From assembly GCF_026711005.1 (NCBI RefSeq), contig NZ_JAPPVJ010000002.1:496001-560000 (forward strand): a stretch of DNA of 64,000 nucleotides. Reading direction: 5' to 3'. Origin of the DNA: Sphingobacterium sp. UT-1RO-CII-1. Lineage in GTDB: Bacteria; Bacteroidota; Bacteroidia; Sphingobacteriales; Sphingobacteriaceae. Below, piece after piece: positions 19,218 to 29,013 of the stretch. The notes under the pieces were generated by a model. It saw only the letters and a list, made by a program, of their open reading frames with translations. It was not told where the DNA came from and made no database searches. The position numbers and the translations under genes are program-made. Position 1 is the first letter of the stretch; the number at the start of each line of letters is the position of its first letter.

Positions 19218-21716
19218 TTATTTATAGGTTAACGTCGCTGTAGCCTCGACATCCTGGTCGGCAACAAAACGTATCCACCGAGCTTGAAAATCTGCCGGAA
19301 ACTCATATTTAAGAGTTTTCCCTTTTTTCACAGCCATTGTTCTATACGTCATCCAGTTGCCATCTCCCCCTGGGTCTACTTCTACTAGAATATGCACAGT
19401 TCCTTGTCCTTTATGCGATAATTCCAACGATTTCTTATCGTAAAAACCTATTAAATACGGGTCAGAAGCTTCGCCTTTTAGTACCTTCGAATTATGCCAT
19501 GGGCCTCCTTTACCTGTCGGTTTCCCCATCTTCCATAAGTCGTCAATTACACCGGTCCAGACAGCTGCTTTTCCATCATTAGAAACCTGAATATGCTCCT
19601 TATTACCCGCTACCTTATCCAAGTCAACGCCTGTCATTACCAGCATTCCACGGTATGAAGCATAATCGTTGATCTTAAAGTTATGCGTACTTATCGGCCT
19701 GATCTTCGCATAGCCATCTGCGTTCTCTGCCGGCAATTCATAAAACGTACCATGCAAACTAAAAAGATCCCGTTCTGTTGCTACCTCCCGTGCCACTCGC
19801 AACACGGCCTGGTCTGTTAGTGCCGTATACTCCTTATCATTAAGTGGCAAGCGCCAACGTCGGCCTGCATCATCAATAATCAGTGCAGACGATTCCCCAA
19901 TTTCCACAACACGCTCTGGTATAGCCATATTCTCTGTTATAAACTGTTCAGTTTTCTCGTCAGTTTTGGCTACCAAATTAAACTTATCATCCATCTCATA
20001 ATACCCTACTTTTTGTTTATTTCCCTTCCCGTCAAAATTATAAGAAAGCAAACCCAATGCACGTCTGTCCGCTCCTAGGCTATACAGTATACCACCGTTT
20101 AAATTCCCGTCGGTCGACAGTCCCGCAAATTTCGCATCACTTACAGTTGATCGGCCATCCCGATTCTGATATGTAAAATGCACGCTAAGCTGCGCTGCTT
20201 TATCCGATCTTATACGTATCCATTCGCCCTGTTCTTTTTCCGCAAACACCTTACGTATAGTCTCTCCAGCCTTTAATTTAAAATCAGCCAGCTTACTCCA
20301 TTTGCCTGTTCCGTCTATATCCACTTCTGCTGTTAATAACACCTCTACCTTACTATGGTTATGCAACCAAGCCGAACGGCTTTCCCAGCCGGCAAACAAC
20401 ATCGGCTCTGAATATTCTCCTGCTTTCACTTCATCTTTCTGCCATACAGAACCCTCTGCTGTATTTGGTCCAAGCTCATTTATAATATTCGCATCAGTAA
20501 ACCATAAGTTAGAATGCGACTGTCCCGGTCCTGCAATACCACCTTTTGCTGCCCTTTTATTCAAGAACTCCGACTTAGCTGCATCATCTGTCCCGAACAC
20601 CAGCTTATCTCCCCAGCGCGCAAAATCACCAATAACCTTCAAATAAGCCGAACGTGGTCGAATCCCTTTACTCGTTTTTTTCGTGAATGTTTCCGGGAAA
20701 GACCAAAACATACCATGCATAGTCATCACGTATTCGTTTTGTCCGTCTGCGCCAATATTCCTAATCCTTGGCCACTCTGTATTCCAGCCATGGGCTCCAT
20801 CGTAGCTTCGGCTAGCTTTAGGCAATCTATAGAAAGTCCAGTCATTATCTCCTCGCACGCCCAGTAAAATCGACTTATGATCCCAGCCTGTCGCCCAAAT
20901 CGGGTCTGTCTCGGCGTTTTCATTCCCCTGTACACCTCCTGGTCCTGTTACTTCAACAAATTGATTGCGGCGTACAACTTTCCATTTCTCACCATCCCAT
21001 TCTGATAAACTGCCCGATGGGGTATCAAAATATTTTAAAGCATCATTTCCATATTCACCATTATTACTATACACCAATACACCTTGCCCTGAATATAGGC
21101 CTTTACCGTGATAGCCGGGCAGATCAGCCGTCGGCACATTATTGCGATTTTTAGTTGGCACATTGGTATCGGCATATAGCCACTTCACCCCTAAGGTATG
21201 CACATCAACCTCATAAAAGCCTTCCTCCATGGTGCCATGGTACACTTTATTTGCCGGATCGGTCAAGTGCCGGGCCGTTCCTGTAATACGTCCAGGCATA
21301 TTCGCATACGGTATCAAACGGACATACCCATTTTCATTGATAGCATACGGCCCGATAAAAAGCTGTTTACTTTCTTTATGCACCATCCTATTGGCGGGTG
21401 TACCTCCTATACTCTCTTTGCGCACCACTCGGTTTAGTTCGCTATCAATCTCGTACAATTTATCCGACGAGCCAAATGGCAAATGCGGGCCGTAAGTAAT
21501 TGCCCATAATTTTCCAGCCCAAGGGATTACAGCGCCCGTTCCTGCCTCACCTTCGTCATTATACATCGCTAAATGCGGATAAATTCCGCTCACCGACCTA
21601 TAATTCTTCGATTGCTGTGCCTGAACATCCTGCATAATTAAAGAACCTGATACTAATAATGCACATGCAATACTGCTCTTGTACCAAGCAGCCTCTCTCT
21701 TTTTAACTTCTGACAT
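19218..21716 (-). CDS. Large exported beta-rich protein with duplicated C-terminal module, PUL1 accessory
   Basis: The 832-residue protein has an export signal after a charged start (hydrophobic segment about residues 14-30, cleavage near VQAQ). Residues 40-430 look like repeated beta-blades (KLWAITYG, KQLFIGPYAIN, KVYHGTMEEGFYEV, DKLVFGTDD), suggesting a propeller. A module near 436-516 (SEPMLFAGWESRSAW, EVDIDGTGKW, GEWIRIRSD) recurs at the C-terminus, about 753-832 (SDPYLIGFYDKKSLE, EVDPGGDGNW, ARWIRFVAD); the two are clearly homologous beta-sandwich-like repeats. No glycosidase signature is visible. It follows SusD by 113 nt in the same direction, so it probably binds or processes the PUL1 glycan. 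The function is unknown. Confidence 0.75.
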   Translation of the reverse strand: MSEVKKREAAWYKSSIACALLVSGSLIMQDVQAQQSKNYRSVSGIYPHLAMYNDEGEAGTGAVIPWAGKLWAITYGPHLPFGSSDKLYEIDSELNRVVRKESIGGTPANRMVHKESKQLFIGPYAINENGYVRLIPYANMPGRITGTARHLTDPANKVYHGTMEEGFYEVDVHTLGVKWLYADTNVPTKNRNNVPTADLPGYHGKGLYSGQGVLVYSNNGEYGNDALKYFDTPSGSLSEWDGEKWKVVRRNQFVEVTGPGGVQGNENAETDPIWATGWDHKSILLGVRGDNDWTFYRLPKASRSYDGAHGWNTEWPRIRNIGADGQNEYVMTMHGMFWSFPETFTKKTSKGIRPRSAYLKVIGDFARWGDKLVFGTDDAAKSEFLNKRAAKGGIAGPGQSHSNLWFTDANIINELGPNTAEGSVWQKDEVKAGEYSEPMLFAGWESRSAWLHNHSKVEVLLTAEVDIDGTGKWSKLADFKLKAGETIRKVFAEKEQGEWIRIRSDKAAQLSVHFTYQNRDGRSTVSDAKFAGLSTDGNLNGGILYSLGADRRALGLLSYNFDGKGNKQKVGYYEMDDKFNLVAKTDEKTEQFITENMAIPERVVEIGESSALIIDDAGRRWRLPLNDKEYTALTDQAVLRVAREVATERDLFSLHGTFYELPAENADGYAKIRPISTHNFKINDYASYRGMLVMTGVDLDKVAGNKEHIQVSNDGKAAVWTGVIDDLWKMGKPTGKGGPWHNSKVLKGEASDPYLIGFYDKKSLELSHKGQGTVHILVEVDPGGDGNWMTYRTMAVKKGKTLKYEFPADFQARWIRFVADQDVEATATLTYK

Positions 21717-21829
21717 AAATTGTTTTACTCTTTATAATAATAGTGTTCAGCCACCTGTATAGGACACAACAGATGGCCTATTGCTAAACTTGTTTTATAA
21801 GTTTTAATTTTTTATAAAAATCAGATCAA

Positions 21830-23515
21830 TCAATAATTTGGATTCTGTCCAATATTCGGATTAATTCGTCTTTCTACTGCTGGTATCGGCCATAGGTACT
21901 GTTTAGATTTATCAAACTTACGTTCGATTAAAACTTTTACGTCTGCCCCAAAACCGCTATAATCCGCAATACCATTTTCATCCAATGGTGTTACCCCCGG
22001 GAAAGGCCATTTACTCCTATCTTGTTTATCCGGATCAGGCAAGCCTATTACTGGCTTTGTCAAAACAACTTCTGCCAAGCGCCATCTAATCAAGTCCATA
22101 TAACGAAGCCCCTCTTTTGCAAACTCCACTCTACGCTCTCTACGGATTACCTTCAGCAGCTCCTTAGCATCCATCGTTTCGACAGCAGGATAGTTCGTCA
22201 CATCTCCAACTTCTACAGCATAAGCGCGTGCACGTATTTGATTTACTGCATTTAATACAGACTGATCTAACTCTCCTAATTCCACCTTTGCTTCTGCATA
22301 CGTAAGCAAGATTTCCGGATAACGCATCACGATAAAATCATTATCTTCTACCAAACGATCGGCCCAGGTCTGATCGATCCCTTTCTTCCACAAAAACCCG
22401 GTATAGCTTGCAAAAGCTGCCACTCCTCTCGAATCTTTATTGCTTACCTGTCTGCCAAATTTTTCGCTGTACACCGTTAATGAATCGGGGTGCGGCGTAT
22501 AATTAAAGCCTAGCCACTGTGTATCAAACGGCACGATAGAGGCAGTTAAGCGGGGGTCACGGTTTGCAAACGGATCTTTTGGGTTATAAATAGCTGATTC
22601 GTCAATAGGTTTCCCCTCAATAGTCTCATATGCATCGACCAAATCCCTGGTTGGCAACCAAGCTCCAAAACCTCCTGCATTCCTCGATATAAAGTCCTGC
22701 ACATAGGCTGCGCCATTATTTACATTATTTTCCTCGCTCTTCGGTATTAAAAAAACCATTTCTTTACTCTGGCTTCCCTGCTTAGTAAATACAGAAGCAT
22801 AGTCATCATGCAATTCATAGATCCCTTTGTCTGCCAATTGCATCACCTGTTGTGCGGCATCCCGTGCCACAGCCCACTCCTCCACGTATAAGGCAAACCT
22901 TGCTTTTATTCCAAGTGCTGCTCCTTTAGTTAAGCGTTTTACACTCCCCGAATAAGCCTCTGGCAACACCTTTGCTGCTTCATCCAGTTCATCAAATATA
23001 AACTGCGTGATCATTTTCTTATCATTACGATCCTTTCCGTACGACTCTTCTAAAGTCAATACACCATCTATAAACGGCACATCTCCAAAGTGCGTTATCA
23101 GCTTAGCATATTGATAGGCACGTATCACACGCATCTCCGCTGATAAACGGCTAATTACACTTTCGGCCGTGTTAGCGGCAGCTTTATCTTTATAGTGTAA
23201 GAAGGAATTAACTCTAGCAATAGCTTTATAACACACCAACCAATAATTCTTTACGTTGCCATCCTCTGAGTTCATCGTCCCTCCGATCACGGCATTTGTC
23301 AATTGTGCGCGGTGCCATTCATTATCCGAATGCAGTTCATTGTCGTTTCCCCAAAAATCCAATCGATATAAATCATTTACTGCCATCTCGAGTTCCGTTT
23401 GATTTTGGTAAAAATTCTCGTTTGTTGCTTCTGACAAGGGGTTTAAATCTAATTTATAGCAGGAGCTCAGCGTTAAACCTAAAGTTACTACTATGTATAT
23501 ATATTTTTTCATCAT
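21830..23515 (-). CDS. SusD/RagB-family outer-membrane glycan-binding lipoprotein (PUL1)
   Basis: The 561-residue protein starts with a lipoprotein signal (lipobox LSSC, about residues 16-19) and the SusD opening LDLNPLSEATNENFYQNQTELEMAVN. The TPR scaffold (EMRVIRAYQYAKLITHFGDVPF) and the RagB/SusD C-terminal domain (LTYAEAKVELGELDQSVLNAVNQIRARA, then RRERRVEFAKEGLRYMDLIRW, ending LWPIPAVERRINPNIGQNPNY) are all present. SusD lids cap the SusC channel at the cell surface and bind the oligosaccharide. It begins 20 nt after SusC, so the pair is cotranscribed. Confidence 0.95.
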   Translation of the reverse strand: MMKKYIYIVVTLGLTLSSCYKLDLNPLSEATNENFYQNQTELEMAVNDLYRLDFWGNDNELHSDNEWHRAQLTNAVIGGTMNSEDGNVKNYWLVCYKAIARVNSFLHYKDKAAANTAESVISRLSAEMRVIRAYQYAKLITHFGDVPFIDGVLTLEESYGKDRNDKKMITQFIFDELDEAAKVLPEAYSGSVKRLTKGAALGIKARFALYVEEWAVARDAAQQVMQLADKGIYELHDDYASVFTKQGSQSKEMVFLIPKSEENNVNNGAAYVQDFISRNAGGFGAWLPTRDLVDAYETIEGKPIDESAIYNPKDPFANRDPRLTASIVPFDTQWLGFNYTPHPDSLTVYSEKFGRQVSNKDSRGVAAFASYTGFLWKKGIDQTWADRLVEDNDFIVMRYPEILLTYAEAKVELGELDQSVLNAVNQIRARAYAVEVGDVTNYPAVETMDAKELLKVIRRERRVEFAKEGLRYMDLIRWRLAEVVLTKPVIGLPDPDKQDRSKWPFPGVTPLDENGIADYSGFGADVKVLIERKFDKSKQYLWPIPAVERRINPNIGQNPNY

Positions 23516-23535
23516 TGTTTCAGTTAATTGGTTTA

Positions 23536-26500
23536 TTAAAATCTTACACTAGCACCGAACAGGAAGGTCCGTGTTATCGGGTAGCTGTAATTGCCTGCTT
23601 CGGGGTCTAAATACTTAGGAAACTTGCTTTTCGAAAATAAATCATTCACTGCTGTGTGCACACGAATATTATTTATACCCACTTTTTCAAACACACTGTT
23701 CTTAAATGTATAGCCTAGCGTAAGGTTCTTAATACGGAAATACGAACCGTCAATCAACCAGTGATCCGACAAAGCGTAATTACTGCTGGTTGATACCCGA
23801 GACAGCCTAGGATAAAATGCTCCTAAATTCTGCTCTTCGGTATTAGCCGCACTCCAAAATCCGCCTACCAGCTCTTCCGGAAAACTACCAAAGCCTTCTG
23901 CAAATGGTTCTATTGCCTCACTATTCAAACGGCTCAAACGTTTTGCTACGCCCTGAAATACCAGGCCGAAATCAAAGTTTTTATAATCCAAGCGTATATT
24001 ACCTCCATATTGAAAGCGTGGTAAAGCACCGCCCAGCAACTCTTTATCGTCCGGCGTTATCACGCCGTTACCATCCACATCTACATACCTAAAATCACCA
24101 ACTTTCGTATTGGGATTCATCACAGGACCTTTTGCCAACTCCTCTTCATTTTGAAAAATGCCATCAAACTTATAGCCATACCACTCATTATACTCGCTGC
24201 CCTGCCGGATTATCTGATCGCCTAAAAACTCTGTTCCTTTTAAACTCCTGATCTTAGATTTAGCATCTGATATATTAAAAGCTGCACTATACTTTAATTC
24301 GCCTACCCGATCAGACCAACCTAACTCAAGCTCCCAGCCTTTTACACCTAACTCTCCGGCATTCTGATTTGGTTTATCATATCCTAAATACAAAGGAATA
24401 TCCAGTGGCAATAAAATATCATAGGTTTTCTTATCATAATAATCAGCGGATACCGATAGCCTATTATCCAAAAAAGACATATCCACACCAACATCTAGGG
24501 TTTCGCTGGTTTCCCAAGATATGTTTTGCACCGCATACACCTGTTGTCCTCCGCCTGGCAGCGGTACAATTTTTCCATTCTGATAAAACAATGCATTTGT
24601 AAAATCTATCTGCGCCTGATACGGATAATAACTAGAGTTTCCATTTCTGTCTAAAAGGCGCTCATTTCCTGATTTACCCCAAGAAGCACGCAGTTTCAAG
24701 AAATTAACATAAGGATTATCCTTCAAGAAGTTCTCCTCTGTCAGCACCCATCCTCCTGAAACCGAAGGATACACCGCTTGCCTATGTCCATTGGCAAATC
24801 TCGACGAACGGTCTGCACGAATATTTCCCTGTATATAATAGCGGCTTTTATAATTATACTGTAATCGGCCAAAGAAAGAATGCAGATTGGACTCATTCGC
24901 AGAGCCTGAATTATCTCTCAGATCGATAGCGCCGGCATTCAGGTAAGGAAAGCCAACTAAAGCAAAACCGTTTCTAGAAGCCGCCAAGCCTTCATAATGT
25001 CTATAATTCTCTTCAAAACCAGCCAGTACATCAAAATTATGATCTTCCCGAAGCGTATAATTGTAATTGGCCAACAACTGTGTATTGATGGAGTAGTTTT
25101 CTATACGCGATTCATTTAGTGAAGTTCTTGACCTATTTTGCGCTATAACACGTGCCGGGTCATTTAAATCGGTGTATTCAATTTTCTTAGTATAATTCTT
25201 CACCTTATCAAAATCAAGAATCGGAGCTACTTGCGCTGTTAGTGTCAAGCCTGCAACGGGCTTATAACTGAAGGCGATGCGTGCCGATAATTGATTAAGC
25301 TGCGTGCGTTTATTCCCTCCATCATATATTTCAGCTACAGGGTTGTCACCGTCTTTTCCCGGTGCGTAGCGTCCATCTTGGTAATAATCATCGTAGTAAG
25401 CAGGGAGTGTTCGTCCTCTATAGATCACATTATAAGGCACTTCGTCTGTATTCGTTCTCTTATAGCCTAAATCAAGTTTTAAATCAAATTTATCCGATAT
25501 TTTCAAGTCATTATTCACCCGAGCCAGCAGGCGTTCGTAATCGTAATTATCATAAAATGCTCCTTGTTTGGTATAGCCTAAAGAGGCCTTTGTTTTCAGA
25601 CGGTCATTTCCACTGGTAAACACAAGTTCATGTCTATTTCGCAATGGATTATCGTTGGTCATCACCGCTTTTTGCCAATCGGTATTCGGGTACTTATCTG
25701 GATCATTGGCATGATTCGACAAATAATTATCTATATGATCTTGCGCATACAATGGAGAGCCTCCGTCGTTCACGAGTTGCTCGTTAAAATAACGCATAAA
25801 ATCTTGTATGCCTACATATTTAGGCAAAGCTGTAACCTCTTGCACCCCCAATTCGTATGCGTAGTCAAAACTCTGCTGTCCAGCTTTTGCCCTTTTTGTT
25901 GTTATCAAAATCACGCCTGCCGCACCTCTCGACCCATAAATAGCTGCTGAGGCTGCATCTTTTAATACGGTCAAACTTTCTACGTCCATCGGGTTTACGT
26001 GATCTATATTATTCACCGGTGATCCGTCCACAATAATCAGTGGGCTATTGGTACCTATGGTTGTAATACCGCGTATTAAAATACTCGAACTTCCTCCGGG
26101 CGCTCCACTACTGCGTGTTACACTAACACCGCCCATACTTCCTTGCAGCGATTCGGAAATCTGCACCGTTCGCCTGCCCTCTACATCTTCCGAACCGATA
26201 GTCTTAATAGCACCTGTTAAATCTTTTTTCCGCTGCGTCCCGTACCCTACCACTACCACTTCATCCAGTCCCTGGTTAATCGGTTCTAAAGAAATCAGTA
26301 GTTCCTTATCAGAAACTTGTTGTTCATAATTACTATAACCTAAGTAACTAAAAGTTAACATTTCATTTAGGCTATTTACCTGTATAGTAAAAGCCCCATT
26401 TTGGTCAGTACTGGTCTGCAAAGCACTTGATTTTGCAGTAATACTTACCCCTACTAATGGCTGTTTGTTTTGTGCATCCAGTACCTTTCCTTTCACTTGC

Positions 26501-26574
26501 CGGCTTTGCGCCATCAACATACTACTATTAAAAAGTAGCAGAACCAACAAAAATAAAGTTGTTTTAATATTCAT
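23536..26574 (-). CDS. SusC/RagA-family TonB-dependent transporter (PUL1)
   Basis: I place the start at ATG 26574 (MNIKTTLFLLVLLLFNSSML, a normal signal peptide); an ATG 35 codons upstream gives no sensible export signal. The 1012-residue protein has a carboxypeptidase-D-like domain (VKGKVLDAQNKQPLVGVSI), a TonB box/plug region (VVVVGYGTQRKKDLTGAI; VDGSPVNNIDHVNPMDVESL) and a 22-strand barrel ending in SVRF. It imports oligosaccharides across the outer membrane with TonB energy and forms a lidded complex with the adjacent SusD. It has no STN domain, so regulation is not by FecR-type signalling. Confidence 0.95.
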   Translation of the reverse strand: MNIKTTLFLLVLLLFNSSMLMAQSRQVKGKVLDAQNKQPLVGVSITAKSSALQTSTDQNGAFTIQVNSLNEMLTFSYLGYSNYEQQVSDKELLISLEPINQGLDEVVVVGYGTQRKKDLTGAIKTIGSEDVEGRRTVQISESLQGSMGGVSVTRSSGAPGGSSSILIRGITTIGTNSPLIIVDGSPVNNIDHVNPMDVESLTVLKDAASAAIYGSRGAAGVILITTKRAKAGQQSFDYAYELGVQEVTALPKYVGIQDFMRYFNEQLVNDGGSPLYAQDHIDNYLSNHANDPDKYPNTDWQKAVMTNDNPLRNRHELVFTSGNDRLKTKASLGYTKQGAFYDNYDYERLLARVNNDLKISDKFDLKLDLGYKRTNTDEVPYNVIYRGRTLPAYYDDYYQDGRYAPGKDGDNPVAEIYDGGNKRTQLNQLSARIAFSYKPVAGLTLTAQVAPILDFDKVKNYTKKIEYTDLNDPARVIAQNRSRTSLNESRIENYSINTQLLANYNYTLREDHNFDVLAGFEENYRHYEGLAASRNGFALVGFPYLNAGAIDLRDNSGSANESNLHSFFGRLQYNYKSRYYIQGNIRADRSSRFANGHRQAVYPSVSGGWVLTEENFLKDNPYVNFLKLRASWGKSGNERLLDRNGNSSYYPYQAQIDFTNALFYQNGKIVPLPGGGQQVYAVQNISWETSETLDVGVDMSFLDNRLSVSADYYDKKTYDILLPLDIPLYLGYDKPNQNAGELGVKGWELELGWSDRVGELKYSAAFNISDAKSKIRSLKGTEFLGDQIIRQGSEYNEWYGYKFDGIFQNEEELAKGPVMNPNTKVGDFRYVDVDGNGVITPDDKELLGGALPRFQYGGNIRLDYKNFDFGLVFQGVAKRLSRLNSEAIEPFAEGFGSFPEELVGGFWSAANTEEQNLGAFYPRLSRVSTSSNYALSDHWLIDGSYFRIKNLTLGYTFKNSVFEKVGINNIRVHTAVNDLFSKSKFPKYLDPEAGNYSYPITRTFLFGASVRF

Positions 26575-26625
26575 ATATTTGGCTTTAAGGTTTACAAAAA
26601 GCTTCCTTATCACTAGAAAGCAAGA

Positions 26626-26633
26626 CAAACTTA
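26626..26633 (-). promoter_or_regulatory. Candidate -7 box for PUL1 SusC
   Basis: On the minus strand TAAGTTTG matches TAnnTTTG and lies 51 nt before the SusC start at 26574. No clear -33 TTTG at the usual spacing. Confidence 0.4.
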
Positions 26634-26918
26634 ACCGTACTGTAGTAGGATAAAGAAGAAAAACATAGCCAAAATACACCCAATATTATGCACAAGATAA
26701 ATGACAGTCAATCAAAAAGTTAGGTATTTCAAAAATGCATTTTGAACAGGTATTTATATACTATAATTTACTCTACTAGTAAACACACAGTCAAACAAAT
26801 AGTACTTTACTAATCATCGCTTTTCTAACGTCGGTATAAAACTGAATAAAGAATAGAATCAATTATCCATACTACTGATTCACTTCACAACATACCTTTA
26901 CTTTTTACTACTATAAAA

Positions 26919-26963
26919 TGACTACACATTAATCTATTTAAACGATAGTCTAATGTGTAGTCA
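26919..26963 (-). terminator. Long inverted repeat downstream of PUL2
   Basis: TGACTACACATTA (26919-26931) and TAATGTGTAGTCA (26951-26963) are a perfect 13-bp inverted repeat with a 19-nt loop. Read on the minus strand it lies 44 nt after the DUF4998 stop and is followed by ATTTTATAG. It is probably a terminator, though the loop is long and a protein-binding site is possible. Confidence 0.55.
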
Positions 26964-27006
26964 AAGAACAATATTCCTTTACTTTTCATCAAGAAACATA
27001 AGCTCC

Positions 27007-27729
27007 CTACTTTAACTCTATAAAACTTTTATCTGTATAAAAAGTATCAATCGACTTACTTTCTGGCAGATACAGCGTTCTATAAGAGATAGGAGCTGCT
27101 GTTTTTACATTTTTCAAAACAACCTTATTATTAGCACTTTCAATTTCTTCCGTTTTAAAGAGAGAGGTCACCTGTACGTTCTCTTTATCCGTATAATTCA
27201 GTTCAACGGCTACCTCAGTCTTAGCAAAAGCAGCATAAAACTGAATTAAAAGGTCTGAATTATGATGGTCAAATGTAGATTCTTTAATTAACCTGTTTAA
27301 CAAAGTTTCTGTAAAATCTTCTCCATAGATATTTACAGGTATTTCATATGCAATTGATCTCGATTTACCTCCGTCAGTCGAATAAAACTCCAAGGTGTAA
27401 CTTCCTTGTTCTATTGGTTTTTCTTTGCTTCCAATATAAAATTCCACCGAATCTTTAACAGCGTGTTTGGGAACATCTACAATGATAGAATCTTTTTTAC
27501 TATTCCAATAGACAATTAATTGTTTAACCCTAGGATCACTCATCCAATAATTAATCAACATTCTGTTTTTACCTGGAAATGCATGCGCAGAATCAACCCG
27601 GCCAACATAAATTATTTCCCCGTCTTTCATATACACCTCATGTACATCATTCATTTTAGAACAACTCAACAAAAAGGATAAACTCACTATAGCCACAAAG
27701 AATAACGCACTTATTTTTATATATTTCAT
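27007..27729 (-). CDS. DUF4998 lipoprotein (PUL2)
   Basis: The start used is the second methionine (27729, MKYIKISALFF); an ATG two codons earlier is equivalent. The 240-residue lipoprotein has lipobox FLLSC at about residues 19-23, then the DUF4998 opening KMNDVHEVYMKDGEIIYVGRVDS followed by AFPGKNRMLINYWMSDPRVKQLIVYWN, a fibronectin-III-like fold that recurs in PUL accessory proteins. It is the last gene of a SusC-SusD-DUF5000-DUF4998 operon and begins 27 nt after the DUF5000 stop. It is probably surface exposed and glycan-binding, by association only. Confidence 0.88.
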   Translation of the reverse strand: MKYIKISALFFVAIVSLSFLLSCSKMNDVHEVYMKDGEIIYVGRVDSAHAFPGKNRMLINYWMSDPRVKQLIVYWNSKKDSIIVDVPKHAVKDSVEFYIGSKEKPIEQGSYTLEFYSTDGGKSRSIAYEIPVNIYGEDFTETLLNRLIKESTFDHHNSDLLIQFYAAFAKTEVAVELNYTDKENVQVTSLFKTEEIESANNKVVLKNVKTAAPISYRTLYLPESKSIDTFYTDKSFIELK

Positions 27730-27756
27730 TGTCATTTACATTTCTTAAATTGATTG

Positions 27757-28974
27757 TTATTGATTTTCATTTAAGGGCTTACCCCAAAATGATAGTTCAG
27801 CCAAAAACACATTTGGCGAATTTGTCCAAGTTTTTACCTTTTTAAATCTTATGTAACGAACTGGTGGGGCTTCTTCAGAAAACTCAAATTCTTCCCCCAG
27901 TGCTGCTAATGCTTTATCTTCAGTGGATAACTTGTCTGCAGCTAATGGATCTGGACCTGAAGGTTTTTCAGATACCCCTGTAGTTAATAAAGTCCACCCA
28001 TTCCAACTACATGGATCTGAGTTGGCTACAATTGGATCATTAGTCCCCCATATTTCAAATTCTTTAGGATGGTGCAAATTAAAGTACCAACCACTTCTTC
28101 CCCAAAATTTAAACCTAGAGAGCTGTGCTTTAACTCCTAAATCAATTGTAAAAAAGGAATTTAGCCCATTTTGACTATCATTTAAATAATATGCTGTTCC
28201 TTCGTTAGTTATCCCATTCCACAATACATTCATGCTTTTTGCTCCCCAAATATTCATTTCTATGCCTGGGCACAAACGCATTTCTTTCCATAAAGCTTTA
28301 TCTAATATCTGTTCTTCGAATGGTACTTCTGTTACATATAATGTATCTGTTCTATTTCCATACGTATCACGAACATATACTCCGAAACTGCTTTCTACAG
28401 CTTCTTGGTTTCTAACAAAACCAATCCCCTTGGTTATAGAGGTATATAATTTTTCAATAGACGACCAATTATTTTCGTTATCTTTTTTCAATACATCTAT
28501 TAGCACTTCTTCACTTTCAGTATTTTCCCAGCTTACTTTAATTCCCCCAAATGCAGGTTCTACACTAAAACTATTATAAATATCAAAAATTGGTGAATCT
28601 TTAGGTTCTATTTCAACAAAAATTGGTTCTGACTCATTTTGACTACGGTCTACACATCTCAACTCAACAATCGATTTTCCTGATCTAGAGAAGCCCTTAA
28701 TCGTGATTGAACTAGAGAATGCTGATGTTTTTTGAATTTTAACCTCTCCTGAAGGTAATGTATATGTCGCTTTTACATATAATAAATCTGCATCGCCTGG
28801 CAGGGTATAATGAATAGTAGCTCCTCCTTTTAAATTCTCTACAAAAGGGTCTATCAATTCTTGTGGTGCGGTACTCTCTATAGGAAATTGGCCAATTCTT
28901 TCCTCGTTACATGAATACATAAAAACATCGAGCAGAAGAATCAAAATTATATAAAATCTATTTTTTTTCATCAT
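27757..28974 (-). CDS. DUF4959/DUF5126/DUF5000 domain lipoprotein (PUL2)
   Basis: The 405-residue product begins with a lipoprotein signal (lipobox MYSC near residue 22). Three successive beta domains follow: an N-terminal FN3-like DUF4959 part (APQELIDPFVENLKGGATIHYTLP), a middle DUF5126-like part (VEPAFGGIKVSWENTESEEVLIDV), and a C-terminal DUF5000 domain related to F5/8-type discoidin modules (FFTIDLGVKAQLSRFKFWGR, PKEFEIWGTNDP, VRYIRFKKVKTW). Such proteins accompany SusCD pairs in many Bacteroidota and are thought to be surface glycan-binding proteins. It lies 39 nt after SusD and 27 nt before the DUF4998 gene. Confidence 0.88.
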   Translation of the reverse strand: MMKKNRFYIILILLLDVFMYSCNEERIGQFPIESTAPQELIDPFVENLKGGATIHYTLPGDADLLYVKATYTLPSGEVKIQKTSAFSSSITIKGFSRSGKSIVELRCVDRSQNESEPIFVEIEPKDSPIFDIYNSFSVEPAFGGIKVSWENTESEEVLIDVLKKDNENNWSSIEKLYTSITKGIGFVRNQEAVESSFGVYVRDTYGNRTDTLYVTEVPFEEQILDKALWKEMRLCPGIEMNIWGAKSMNVLWNGITNEGTAYYLNDSQNGLNSFFTIDLGVKAQLSRFKFWGRSGWYFNLHHPKEFEIWGTNDPIVANSDPCSWNGWTLLTTGVSEKPSGPDPLAADKLSTEDKALAALGEEFEFSEEAPPVRYIRFKKVKTWTNSPNVFLAELSFWGKPLNENQ

Positions 28975-29013
28975 TATATTATTTATCGTTCATTTAAAAA
29001 CTCCAATTTTGGT

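Larger units (their letters stand above)
26575..27006. other. Intergenic region between PUL2 and PUL1
   Basis: This 432-bp gap contains no recognisable gene. It holds the end of the PUL2 transcript, with a long inverted repeat at 26919-26963, and the promoter side of PUL1 SusC, with a minus-strand TAAGTTTG at 26633-26626. The rest is AT-rich and featureless to me. Confidence 0.6.

Noticed and set aside
26575-26679. 35-codon upstream extension of PUL1 SusC
   Set aside because: It gives no signal peptide at the N-terminus, whereas the start at 26574 does.
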